Shown: piece after piece, positions 1-12,142 of the stretch
Layout: each line of letters begins with the position of its first letter
Numbering within the stretch: the first letter of the stretch is position 1
Assembly: GCA_027062165.1 (NCBI GenBank)
Contig: JAMOTU010000028.1
Location: 1 to 12,579, forward strand
Length of the DNA stretch: 12,579 nt
Source: Candidatus Altimarinota bacterium
GTDB lineage: Bacteria; Patescibacteriota; Gracilibacteria; Absconditabacterales; Absconditicoccaceae
Reading direction: 5' to 3'
Notes under the pieces: generated by a model
What the model was told of the DNA's origin: nothing
The model's input: only the letters and a program-made list of their open reading frames with translations
The model's database searches: none
Made by a program: the position numbers and the translations under genes

Positions 1-2607
1 GCTGTCCAGGCAGCACATGATGAAGCTTTAAATCAACGTCACTCAGTTATTGATACAATACATCTTTTGAAAGCAATGTTAGAACAAAAAGATGGATATG
101 TGCCATTAATATTTAAAACTATCTGAGTAGATGTTAATCAAGCAAAGCAGTTGATAGACCAATATTTAGCACAACTTCCTAAAATGTCGTGACATTATCA
201 AATATGAGTTTCTCATGATTTGAATAGAGTGTTAACTGAGGCAGAACAAATCGCTAAACAAATGGGCGATGAATATGTTACTACTGAACATTTACTTTTA
301 GCAATCCTTAGAAACTGATACTCTGATGTCGTTAGAAATATTTTAGCTCCACTGGGAGTTTCTGAAGACAAAATAAAGCAGGCAATTAAACAAATAAGAT
401 GAGATGAAAAAGTAACATCTCGTGATCCTGAGGTTTCTCTCAATGTTTTAGAAAAATATGGGAGAGATTTAACAAAACTTGCAGAGGAATGAAAGCTTGA
501 TCCAGTTATTGGTAGAGAAGATGAGATAAGAAGAGTTATACAAATTCTTTCTAGACGTACAAAAAATAATCCTGTGCTTGTATGAGATGCATGAGTAGGT
601 AAAACTGCTATTGTTGAAGGTTTAGCTCAGAAAATTGTAAAATGAGAAGTTCCTGATATTTTGAGAAATAAAAGAATTATCGAACTTGATATGTGAGCTT
701 TGATGGCTTGAACTAAATATAGATGAGAATTTGAAGAAAGATTAAAAGCTATTTTGAAAGAACTAGAGAAAAACAAAGATAGAATTATTTTATTTATAGA
801 TGAGCTTCACAATATTGTTGGTGCTTGAAAGGCAGAAGGTGCAATGGATATGGGTAATATGTTAAAGCCTGCATTGGCAAGATGAACTTTGAGAGTAATT
901 TGAGCTACTACGTTAAACGAGTATAGAAAATATATAGAAAAAGATCCTGCATTAGAGAGAAGGTTTCAACCTGTATTTGTAGATGAACCATCTAGAGAGG
1001 ACGCTATTGCTATTTTGAGAGGTATTAAAGATAGATATGAGGCTCATCATTGAGTAAGAATTTCTGATCCAGCTATTGTAGCTGCAGTTGATTTATCTAT
1101 TAAATATATTCCAGATAGAAGACTACCAGATAAAGCTATTGATCTTATTGATGAAGCAGCAGCATCTGTTAAGATGGGACTTACTTCTATGCCTGAAGAG
1201 TTAGTAAAATTAGAAAAGAAAATTAGACAATTAGAAATAGAAAAAGAGGCTCTAAAATTTGAAGAAGGAGAGAAAGCTAAAGACAGAATTAAAGCAATTG
1301 AGAAAGAGTTGGCAGAGTTGAAGGAGGAATTTAATAAATTAAGAACAGAATGGGAAAAAGATAGACAATTGATTTTAGAAGCTAAGAGATTGAAAGAAGA
1401 AATTCAAAAATTAGAGCATGAGGCAGAACTTGCAGAAAAGCAAACTGATTATAACAAAGTTGCTGAAATAAGATATGGAAAAATTCCAGAATTGAAAAAA
1501 AAGTTGGAAGAAATAGAAAAGAAGATTGAAGAAGCTAAAAAAGAAGGTAGGCTTGTTATCAAAGATGTAGTAGAACCTGAAGATGTGGCAGCTATCATTA
1601 GTAAATGGACAGGAATTCCTGTTTCTAAACTTGTAGAATCTGAAAGAGAAAAATTATTAAGATTGGAAGATTATTTAAAGCAAAGAGTAGTTGGTCAAGA
1701 TCATGCTATTAAAGCTGTAGCAAATGCTATTAGACGTGCTAGAGCTGGCCTTAAAGATCCAAATAGGCCTATTGGTTCATTCTTATTCTTAGGTCCAACT
1801 GGTGTAGGTAAAACAGAACTTGCAAAGGCATTAGCTGATTTCTTGTTTAATGATGAAAAAGCTATGATAAGACTTGATATGTCTGAATATATGGAAAAAC
1901 ACTCTGTTGCTAAACTTATTGGTTCTCCTCCAGGATATGTAGGTTATGAAGAAGGAGGACAACTTACTGAAGCTGTTAGAAGAAGACCTTATACTGTAGT
2001 ATTATTAGATGAAGTAGAGAAAGCTCATCCTGATGTATTCAATTTATTGCTTCAAATTTTAGATGATTGAAGACTTACAGATAGTAAAGGTAGAACAGTA
2101 GATTTCAAAAATACTGTTATTATAATGACTTCTAATCTTGGTTCTGATATTATTATGGAGAAATTAAAACCATTATTAGATGATCCTAATGTAGATGATG
2201 AAGCAGTCAGAAAGATGAGGGAGGAGGTAGAAAAAGAACTTGATGAAAAAGTATTACCTAAATTCTTTAGACCAGAATTTTTGAATAGATTAGATGAAAG
2301 AATAGTATTTAATCCATTATCTTCTAAGGTATTAAGAGATATTGTGGATATTCAACTTAGAAGGTATGCTCAAATGCTTGAAAAAGATAGAGATATTAAA
2401 CTTGAAGTTACAGATAAAGCTAAAGATTTCTTAGCTCGTGTTGGTTGGGATCCTATCTATTGAGCAAGACCTTTGAAAAGAGCTATCCAAAGATATTTGC
2501 TTGATGAACTTGCAATGGAAATATTAGAAGGTAAAATAAAAGAAGGAGACACAGTTATAGTAGATTATGATGATCAGAAAGACAAGTTAGTATTTAAAAG
2601 AAAATAG
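1..2607 (+). CDS. clpB: ATP-dependent disaggregase ClpB (5' end cut off by window)
   Basis: Hsp100 AAA+ chaperone that threads aggregated protein through a hexameric pore, usually together with DnaK, in the cytoplasm. Frame 1 is open from base 1 to the TAG at 2605 when TGA is read as Gly, giving 868 residues; by comparison with known ClpB only about the first 10-15 are missing. Visible parts, numbered from base 1: Clp N-domain repeats (to about 140); NBD1 with Walker A GDAGVGKT (195-202), pore loop KYRGEFEER (from 239), Walker B with D267/E268 and an ERRF arginine finger; a Lys/Glu-rich M-domain coiled coil (about 400-515); NBD2 with Walker A GPTGVGKT (598-605), pore loop GYVGYEEGG (from 645), Walker B D670/E671, and the C-terminal YGARPLKR sensor-2 motif. 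Both ATPase sites look intact. Eighteen in-frame TGA codons fall at glycines, sixteen of them before base 1054. The M-domain marks this as ClpB rather than ClpA or ClpC. An intrinsic terminator follows. Confidence 0.97.
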
Positions 2608-2631
2608 TCTAAACTTTATTGATTAATTTAT

Positions 2632-2656
2632 AGGGCACTTTAAGTGCCCTTTTTTT
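2632..2656 (+). terminator. Rho-independent terminator of clpB
   Basis: A perfect inverted repeat with arms AGGGCACTT (2632-2640) and AAGTGCCCT (2642-2650) is followed directly by a run of T (2650-2656). It starts 25 nt after the clpB stop codon, in the right orientation to end that transcript, and separates clpB from the gene downstream. Confidence 0.9.
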
Positions 2657-2669
2657 GTTTTATAAAATT

Positions 2670-2697
2670 TTGCAAAAAAAAATAAAATCATTATAAA
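2670..2697 (+). promoter_or_regulatory. Candidate sigma70-type promoter for the PKD-repeat gene
   Basis: TTGCAA (2670-2675) and TATAAA (2692-2697) are separated by 16 bp, just after the clpB terminator. The expected transcript would start near 2704, giving a leader of about 34 nt before the ATG at 2738. The DNA is very AT-rich, so chance matches are likely and this rests on spacing and position only. No Shine-Dalgarno sequence is seen in front of the ATG. Confidence 0.4.
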
Positions 2698-2737
2698 TAG
2701 ATTTAAATTAATTATTTAGATTAAACAAATAAGATAA

Positions 2738-5700
2738 ATGTTGTTTAAAGTGAGAAAGATTTTTTTGATAGCTTTTTTAGGGATATTTTTTACTTTTGCT
2801 TTGCCTCCACAATATTATCCTAATTATGGCATTAATAAATACTGGAATGATTTGCAAGATATTTTTGCTAAATTAAAGGCATCAGAAAATAGTTCGGAAA
2901 ATCCTTCTCCAAGTTTGTTTTACCAATTAAATAGAGATTTAAAAAATTTAATTAAATATTTTCCTAAAACTCCTAACTATAAAGTAGTTTATGATACATG
3001 TTTGATGCAAACTGAAAAATTATCTAAGTATTTTGATGCTTCACTTTATATGGATTTTAAAGCCAATTGTTTTTATCCTTTGAATAAAATAGTAGATGAA
3101 ATTAAGACAAAATATACTGTCAAAGCTTCTATAAAAGCCTATCCTAAATCTTGACCTGCTCCTTTGACTGTTACTTTAAAAGCTCAAGCATATGACCCTT
3201 CTGTAGATACAATACCAGCAAACAATTATTTTTGGTATTATAAAGATTCAAACGGAGTAGAAAGAATTATATGAAGATGACCCAATATTGTTTATACTTT
3301 TAATAGACCTAATACATATATAGTACATCTTACTGTTAGAAGTGTTAACAAATATACTAAAGGTATATGGGATGGAGAGGCTAGTATTGCTATAAATGTT
3401 TTGCCTCAAATAGCTAATATAGTAATTTATGCTAATTTTAAAAAATTATCTGATGATTACATTGTTAAAATATGAAAACAAGAAGCCAAAAAATGAGTGA
3501 TTTTTGATGCTTCTGCTACTACACCCAATGGTGCCAGAAAAATTAAGAAATATTCTTTTGTAGTTGTTGACCCAGGTGGTAAACAGATATTTAAAAGATC
3601 TGGAGAATGAAATCCTTGAACATGGCAGGTGAGTTTACCACATCAATGAAAATATAAAATTACTTTGACTATAGAAGATAATGCTGGGGAAAAAATTTCA
3701 AAGACATATTATCTTATAGTATCGGATCCTATAGCTATTATAAAAGTATCTCCTAAACAATGAACAACTTCTAACGTGTTTAATTTTGATGCTAGTTTGT
3801 CTTATTCTCTTTCTTCTAGGATACAAACTTATAAATGGATTATTTACGATCCAAATGGAAATATATATTATCAAACAGAAAACAAAAAATTTTCTAAAAG
3901 ATTTATTAAGCCTGGAAATTATACAGTAAAATTGACAGTTATTGATGAATTATGAAATGCATCGGATGATACTATAAAATTATATGTGGATTCAACTCCC
4001 CCTGTTCCTCAATTTAGTATTATGCCATCTGCAAAACGGCTTTATCCATCTGAATTTATTTTTGATGCAGGTTGAAGTTTTGATATAGATGTTCAACATG
4101 GAGTAGACAAACTATCTTATGAATGGCAGTTTTCAGAGCCTGTAAATGTAAAAGCAAAAACTTTTGAATGATGAAAGAAAGTGTTGGTAGATTTTAATAA
4201 ACCTTGAGACTATAAGGTTACTTTGATAGTAAAAGATTCTTATTGAAAAATATCACAACTTACGAAAAGTATAAAAATAAAATCTAGTTTAAGACCTATT
4301 CTTAGGATACAACCTATAGTTTCTAAAATATGACAAAGAGTGTATTTTAATGTAGAGGCTAACAAACCAATTTCATATGTGGAATGGGATTTCTGAGATT
4401 GAAGTACTTTGCAAACTCAATCTACAAAAGTTTCTCATATATATAGAAAAGCTGGTATGTATATTGTAAAAGCTAAAGTTAGTACACCTTCTTGAGAAAT
4501 GAACGAGATTGAAAAATATATATTTGTCTGAGAATTATGAAAACCAATAGTAGCGTATAGCGTATATGAAAATAATGTAGAAGTTTTACCTAAAGGTATT
4601 TGTGTTATAAAAAAGGGGAATAGCAAAAAAGATATTAAAGCTTATGTTGTTCATAGATATACTCAGGTAAAAGTAGATGCTAGTTTATCTAAAAATTCTA
4701 AGTGAATGGATGATAATTTGGAAATATATTTCAAACTAAATGATGGTAGAATTAAAAAGACAAAAATATTAAATTATAAATTTGATGAACTTGGGTGTCA
4801 ATATATTGATCTTTATGTGAAGGATAATAATATACATAAAATAGCAGTTAAAAGAATATATTTTAAGGTAGTAGACACACCTCCTACATTAAAATGATTA
4901 TATTTAGTTTTTCCTCAATATTGAAATGCTGTAGGTATTTGATTCAATCAAAACAATCAACCTGATATGTTTAAAGTTAGTTATGATCCTTTACTTGTAA
5001 AAGTAGTAGCTAGAGACCCAAAGGATCCAGATGGTCAAATTAGCTATTTTAAGTGGTATTATTATGATGAAACTAATCCTGATAATTTAATAGATGTAAA
5101 AATTACACCAGGAAATATTCCATATGTTATATTTTCTGTTCCAAGAATTCCAGGTAAATATGTTTTTGGGGTAGAACTTTGTGATAATGATTGAAAATGT
5201 ATTAAGAGTGAAGATATAATTTGAAAAGGACCAGAGGTAGTTTTTCCTCCTTCTGAAACTGATCCTAATATTCCAACAGTAAAATTGTTGGTAAATCCTG
5301 TTGATGCTATAGTCTGAGAGCCAGTTAAGTTTACTATAAAATCTTGGGTATATGGAGATGAAAAAAATTTTAAAAGAGAAAGAATTATTAAAGTTGATTT
5401 TGATGGAGATTGACAATATGATATAGTAACTAGGAAAACTAAACTTACATATACTTATACTAAACCAGGTGTATATAAACCTAAAGCAAAAGTTATTTTT
5501 AGATGATATGCTTGAATAGGTTTTTGAGATTCAGTTTACGTTAGAAAAGGTATCAAGGCAAACTTTCTTTACGATTTTTATGATAAGATTATTTTGATAA
5601 GAGATACTAGCATATGAGATATTATATCTAAGACTTATTGTATGGATATAAAAAAATGTAGGAAAGATAAGAATTATATTATAAAAGATAAGGATAACTT

Positions 5701-6847
5701 TGTGTTTAAATATAAAGATTATGGTAACAAAATTATATATTTATCAGTTAAAGACAAATATTGAGATATTGATTCTTTGAAGAAAAAAATAAATGTGAAG
5801 AGAACGTCCGATAAGAGAAAAATGTTGTCTATACCTAAGATTTTGAAAGAAAATTGAGAATACAATATCTATGTTTGAAAGAATTTAGATAATAGTGTTT
5901 TATATCATTTAAATATTAGTGGATGCTTTTTAGATCCAGATATTGCTGTAGATGAAAATAAAGATTGAGACCCATCAAATGATAGAATAATAGAGCCTTT
6001 TCAGGTGTATTTATATAAGTATTCTCCTAGAAGCGAATATACGTATGCTAGACTCATTTGTAGCGAATCAACTGAAGATATAAAAATTAATTTTATAGAT
6101 TTTGAAAAACTAATACCCGACAAGCTTAAGCCTATTGAGAAGAAAATTAACGAGGTGTTAACAAAATTAGAATCTCCAAGATATGCTAATTCAGAAAAAA
6201 TCAAATGGTTAAAAACTTTACTTGTTAATTTAAAAACTAATTTATGAATTAAAGATGATCAAGATTCCATTATTTTACAAATTAAGGAAGTTTTGTCAGA
6301 TATAGAAGATGAAGGTATTTTAGATCAAACCATAATAGATGATATTAAATGGATTATAAATAAGTTATCTGATAAAGCTTTGAGAGCAGCTTTTGGAGAT
6401 AATAAATATGAGCAAGCTAAGCAAGAGATAATAATGTTATTTCCAGAAGCTCAACAGTCTATTATTCAAAAGATTTTTAATGAAATAGAAACATCTGCTC
6501 TTAGTCCAGAAGAGATAAAACAAAAACTATCACAAATATATAGATTAGCTAACCAAAATAAAGATAAAGGTATTTTTGAAGCAGCAGATGTTAATATTGT
6601 TTTAACTGATTTATGTACTATATTAAATTACTATAATATTCCGTCTGAAAAATGTTGAACTTTGCCTGTCAATAACATAAAAAAGGTGGAGGATGGAAGT
6701 TCAACTCCTTTGTGGAAAGTAATTTTGAAATACATTTTGATAGCATTTGGGGTAATTTTTAGTTTGTTTATATTGTTAGTTATAATTTTTGCTATCAAAG
6801 CTAAAAGACAGCAAGAAGAACAACAAGAGGAGGAGTCTACTAATTAG
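2738..6847 (+). CDS. Secreted, membrane-anchored multi-PKD-repeat surface protein
   Basis: One uninterrupted frame of 1369 residues with about 39 in-frame TGA (Gly) codons; under the standard code it would look like many fragments. Residues 1-20 form a signal peptide (basic KVRK, then hydrophobic IFLIAFLGIFFTFA). A short helical region (to about 125) is followed by roughly nine PKD-like beta-sandwich repeats (about 127-1028), recognised by recurrent 'KPGxYxVxLTV' endings, for example near 400, 475 and 575. The clearest has WDFGDGS at 550-556; another carries an acidic DFDGDGQYD loop (887-895). A second acidic loop, DENKDGDPSND (1072-1082), resembles calcium-binding EF-hand or thrombospondin type-3 loops. 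A mostly helical region (about 1120-1310) leads to one transmembrane segment (about 1332-1354) and a short cytoplasmic tail of Lys, Gln and Glu. This topology places the repeats outside the cell. PKD domains commonly serve adhesion or as spacers; no enzyme domain is visible, so the exact role is unknown. The M24 peptidase follows 19 nt later. Confidence 0.9.
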
Positions 6848-6866
6848 AATTTAATGAAATGTTATA

Positions 6867-7886
6867 ATGAAAAAGAAATGTGTAGAAACTATATTTTATA
6901 AATACAATATAGATGCCTTTATAATAAAAGATTTATCCAATTTTTTTTGGTTTACAGGTCAAAAAGTAACTAATTGATGGTTAATTTTCAAAAAAGATTT
7001 TAAGTATATTCTCACTGATTCTAGATATATAGAAAGATTTAAGAATTTTGAGGATTGGAAAGTTTTTAATATTGCAGATTTGAAGTTGTGAATTTTAAAT
7101 TTTTTAAAAGAAGAGCTGAATGTTTATAGGATAGGTATAGAGTGAAAAAGTTGGAATGTTTTGGAATATAAAAAGTTAGTAGAAGTATTCTCAGAAGACA
7201 ATATTGTTTTACTAAAAGATGATGTTGAAAGATGTAGAGCTATTAAATCTTTAGATGAGATTAATAAAATTAAAGAAGCTATAAAAATAATAAATTTAGT
7301 TTATGATAATTTAGAAAAAAATTTTAAAAATTATGTTTGATTTTCTGAAATAGATATAAGAAGAGAAATAATATATAAGATTTTTCAATACGGAGGAGAA
7401 GGCGAAAGTTTTGAGTCTATAGTAGCTTTTTGAAAAAATACAAGTATACCACATTGGCAATCTAGTAGAAACAATCTTTTGAGAGAAAATATGCCTGTAT
7501 TGATAGATATGGGTGCTATTTATCAAGGATATTGTAGTGATTTTACAAGATCTTTTTGGTTTTGAAATAAAATAGATAAATTGTGGCAAAAGATTTATGA
7601 TTTGGTTAGAAAAGCACATGATGAAGTTTGGAAAATAGCTAAGCCTTGAATAAAAATATCTGACTTAGATAAAAAAGCTAGAGAAATTTTAGCTGAATGA
7701 GGTTTTGATAAGTATTTTACGCACGCATTAGGACATTGAATAGGGATAGATGTACACGAGTATCCGATTATATCTTGAAAAAATGATGATATTTTAAAAC
7801 CTTGAATGGTATTTACTATAGAACCTGGAGTGTATTTGCCTTGAAAATTTGGTGTTAGGCGAGAAAATATAAAAATAATAAGTTAA
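6867..7886 (+). CDS. M24-family metallopeptidase (Xaa-Pro aminopeptidase/dipeptidase-like)
   Basis: A 339-residue cytosolic enzyme expected to remove N-terminal residues next to proline from peptides, using two metal ions. Residues 1-120 resemble the creatinase N-domain (FFWFTGQ, then LTDSRYIERF); the rest is the pita-bread catalytic fold. All five metal ligands are present: D214 (DMGA), D225 (SDFTR), H290 (LGHGIG), E319 (TIEPG) and E333 (GVRREN). DVHE (H297) and H286 (THALGH) also fit the family. The protein ends only six residues after the last ligand, shorter at the C-terminus than most relatives. The ATG at 6867 is the first in-frame start; other ATGs at 6854 and 6859 are in different frames, and no Shine-Dalgarno sequence is seen. 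It lies 19 nt after the PKD gene with no terminator between, so co-transcription is likely. Twelve TGA codons are read as Gly. PepP versus PepQ type cannot be settled by eye; methionine aminopeptidase is unlikely given the N-domain. It converges on ftsH, 22 nt away. Confidence 0.9.
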
Positions 7887-7908
7887 AAATTATTTTTTGT
7901 CATTATCA

Positions 7909-9972
<2,064 letters not shown>

Positions 9973-9988
9973 CTTGAAATATATAAAG

Positions 9989-10016
9989 TTTATAGATATA
10001 AAATGTCTTTTAACAA
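9989..10016 (-). promoter_or_regulatory. Candidate promoter for ftsH
   Basis: On the minus strand TTGTTA (10016-10011) is followed after 16 bp by TATAAA (9994-9989). The transcript would start around 9982, leaving a leader of only about 10 nt before the ATG at 9972, consistent with the absence of a Shine-Dalgarno sequence. The AT-rich background makes this a suggestion only. Confidence 0.35.
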
Positions 10017-10021
10017 GCAAG

Positions 10022-10055
10022 TATAATAAAAGTTTTTTAAAAATCAATTTGAAGG
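10022..10055 (+). promoter_or_regulatory. Candidate -10 box and weak ribosome binding site for the prmC operon
   Basis: A perfect TATAAT lies at 10022-10027 with no convincing -35 box. GAAGG at 10051-10055 sits 3 nt before the prmC ATG, the only purine-rich Shine-Dalgarno-like stretch before a gene start in this window, though its spacing is shorter than usual. The divergent ftsH promoter candidate ends 6 bp to the left, so the two promoters would be almost back to back. Confidence 0.35.
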
Positions 10056-10058
10056 TCT

Positions 10059-10898
10059 ATGAAAGTATTAACATTATTTCAAAATCCTAAGTTTAAAAAT
10101 AAAAAGGTTTTGTCTACTTTGATATCTCATTTTTTGTGATGGTCAAAAGAAGATGTAATAAAGAATTTAGATATAGATATTTCAGAAACTATTATAAAAG
10201 ATATAGAAAAGGCTTATAAGGAATGGCAAAATAATAAAAAACCTTTAGAATATATTTTATGATTTGTAAAATTTAAATGATTAAAATTTAAAGTAAATCC
10301 ATCGGTTTTGATACCTAGACCTGAAACTGAATATATGATAGATGAAGTAGTAGAATTTTTAAGAGGTTATCCTAAACAGGTTAATTTGTTAGATATTTGA
10401 ACTGGATGTGGAGTATTATGAATATCTATTAAAAAGTTTGTTCCTGAAAAGATAAAGAATCTAATACTTTCTGATATTTCAGATAAGGCTTTAGAGGTTG
10501 CAAAAAAGAATGCTAAAGAAATTTTATGAGAAGGTAATGATATTTATTTTATAAAATCGGATTTGCTTTCTCAGATACCAGATAAGTTTTTTCAAGAAGA
10601 TTTTGTTATAGTTGCTAATTTGCCATATATACCAGATAAAGTTTTTGAAGAAAATGTGGAGGATAATGTAAAAAAATGGGAACCGTCAATTGCTTTTTTG
10701 GGATGAGAAGATTGATTAAATCTTTATAAGAAACTTTTAAATCAACTATTAAACAGAAGAAAAAAATTTATTAGAGCTTTTTTTGAAATGATGTGATGGC
10801 AGGCTGATATTTTGACTAAATTATATCCTTTATTTGAATTTAAGAAAAAGAAAACCTTTCATTTTAATATTAAAATTGTTGAAGTTAGTTTAAAATAG
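10059..10898 (+). CDS. prmC: Release factor glutamine methyltransferase PrmC (HemK)
   Basis: SAM-dependent enzyme that methylates the glutamine of the GGQ motif in peptide-chain release factors; 279 residues, normal for the family. A helical N-terminal substrate-binding domain (1-75) contains KPLEYILG, the usual PrmC hallmark. VLIPRPETE (83-91) is the family signature, DIGTGCG (112-118) the SAM-binding loop, and NLPYIP (187-192) takes the place of the catalytic NPPY. EPSIAFLGGEDGLNLYKKLL-type sequence follows, as in other PrmC proteins. The change of the first Pro of NPPY to Leu is unusual for PrmC, although NLPY and NIPY occur in related rRNA adenine methyltransferases. Organisms with this code are expected to lack RF2, so RF1 would be its only substrate (inference). 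The start is the ATG preceded by GAAGG. It heads a two-gene unit with the Trm11-like gene, which begins 22 nt after its TAG stop. Confidence 0.92.
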
Positions 10899-10920
10899 AT
10901 TTATTTTTTAATACTTTTTA

Positions 10921-11979
10921 ATGTTTTTTTCTATTTTGTGAAAACATACAAGATTGGCTATTTATGAATTAGAAAAAGTTGTGTGAGCTCAGAATTTAAA
11001 TTTGTTTAATAAAAATGTTTGTTTTTTTGAAATTGAAAGAAAATATGAAGAAAAGTTGAAGAAGTTAGCATGACAGATTAAAATATGATTAGTATATAGT
11101 AAATCAGAGTTTTTAAAAGAGGAATTTTTAATAAAATTGTTTAAAAATAAGAAATTAGTGGGTAGTAATGATAAGGAATTACTTTTATATTTAAAAACGA
11201 GATGATTTGTTAGGAGATTCAAAGTTTTACAGGATATTAAAAAATCTGATATAGAAGTAAAAAATAAATGAGTAGAAATAATAAGATTTTCTGAAAATTT
11301 ATATGGTATAGTAGAGTGGTGGCAACCTATACAGGTTTATGAAAAGATAGATTTCGAAAAACCTGTCAGAAGTATGAAGATTTGAATGATGCCTGCAAAA
11401 CTGACACATTATTTGATAAATATATCAACTATTTTAGAAAAAAATAAAGTAATATATGATCCTTTTTGTTGATTGGGTACAACACTATTTGTAGCTAATT
11501 GGTTAGGTTATGATGTTTTTGGGTCAGATATAAATGCTTCCCCTGCTAAACAAAATTTTAAATGGTGGCAAAAGGTCAGTTTTTACAATGCTAATAAAAA
11601 AGTTTACATTTTTAAGCAAGATATAACTAAATTGGATATATCTAAAAAGAAATTTTTACATTCTGTTACTAATGTAGTTTCAGAGTGATTTTTATGACCA
11701 GTTATAAATAGGTTTTTAAATTTGAAAGAGGCACAGAAATTAGAGGATGAGGTCTGACAAATTTATTTTAAAGCTGTTGATAATTTGTTAAGATTACCAA
11801 ATTTAGAGAATATAGTTTTTACTTTCCCTATTTATTTTTTAAAATCAGGAATGGAATATAAATTTGATAAGATTTATGGTGCTATACAAAAATTGGGTGT
11901 TAGAATAGAAATTTTGCCAGAAATTTATAAGAGACAATGACAAAAGGTGTGAAGACAAATAGTTAAAATTTTCAAATAA
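10921..11979 (+). CDS. Trm11/TrmG10-like SAM-dependent methyltransferase
   Basis: 352 residues. The catalytic half resembles tRNA guanosine N2-methyltransferases of the Trm11/TrmG10 group: GMMPAKLTHYLINIS (from about 156) matches the family's 'MPxKLA..MINL' block, and DPFCGLGTT (180-188) is the SAM-binding motif, followed by GYDVFGSDIN, which would hold the SAM ribose. Where most relatives have the catalytic DPPYG, this protein has TNVVSEGFLGP (250-260), so chemistry or substrate may differ. The N-terminal half (1-150) is divergent; a degenerate THUMP-like RNA-binding domain is possible but not demonstrable by eye. The start is the ATG at 10921, 22 nt after prmC, with no Shine-Dalgarno sequence; in-frame TGA codons near the start (codon 7) are Gly. 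Operon position with prmC supports a role in translation. The TAA stop lies 8 nt before the GC-rich island. Confidence 0.8.
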
Positions 11980-12010
11980 TAAAGAAAGGCGGCTGTAAAT
12001 AACAGCCGCC
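11974..12010 (-). terminator. Perfect 9-bp hairpin; reads as an intrinsic terminator on the minus strand
   Basis: GGCGGCTGT (11988-11996) and ACAGCCGCC (12002-12010) form a perfect stem with a 5-nt loop. Read on the minus strand the stem is followed by the T-rich TTTCTTTATTATTT (11987-11974), the shape of a Rho-independent terminator. Read on the plus strand it follows the Trm11-like gene but has no T-run after it. It could therefore end a minus-strand transcript from the GC-rich island, or be one unit of a palindromic element. Confidence 0.5.
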
Positions 12011-12032
12011 CGGTTATTGGGGGCCGGGCGGC
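12005..12032. repeat. Alternative 9-bp hairpin overlapping two neighbouring stems
   Basis: GCCGCCCGG (12005-12013) pairs perfectly with CCGGGCGGC (12024-12032) across a 10-nt loop. Its left arm is used by the hairpin at 11988-12010 and its right arm by the long stem at 12019-12098, so this fold and the other two cannot form at the same time in one molecule. Confidence 0.7.
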
Positions 12033-12098
12033 TCTTTCAGATCTAATATTGGCTTTGCCTAATACCAACACTAGATTTGAATCAGCCGCCCGGCCCCC
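12019..12098. repeat. Long imperfect inverted repeat (about 32 paired positions)
   Basis: GGGGGCCGGGCGGC (12019-12032) is a perfect 14-bp match to GCCGCCCGGCCCCC (12085-12098). The helix continues inward: 12033-12045 pairs with 12072-12084 at 11 of 13 positions (one as G-U), and 12047-12053 pairs with 12057-12064 with one bulge around a TTT loop. The GC-rich base and AT-rich tip form one stalk. Confidence 0.8.
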
Positions 12099-12142
12099 CA
12101 AGGCTTCGCTCCTTCACCCTTGGTAGGGGAAGTGAGCCTTGG
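12098..12142. repeat. Inverted repeat, CCAAGGCT/AGCCTTGG hairpin
   Basis: CCAAGGCT (12098-12105) and AGCCTTGG (12135-12142) form a perfect 8-bp stem. Inside it, CTTCACCC can pair with GGGGAAG with a bulged A, closing a small TTGGTA-type loop. It stacks next to the long stem at 12019-12098 and is compatible with it. Confidence 0.7.

Noticed and set aside
213..443. Minus-strand frame inside clpB
   Set aside because: Shadow of the clpB coding frame, whose conserved N-domain motifs lie on the plus strand.
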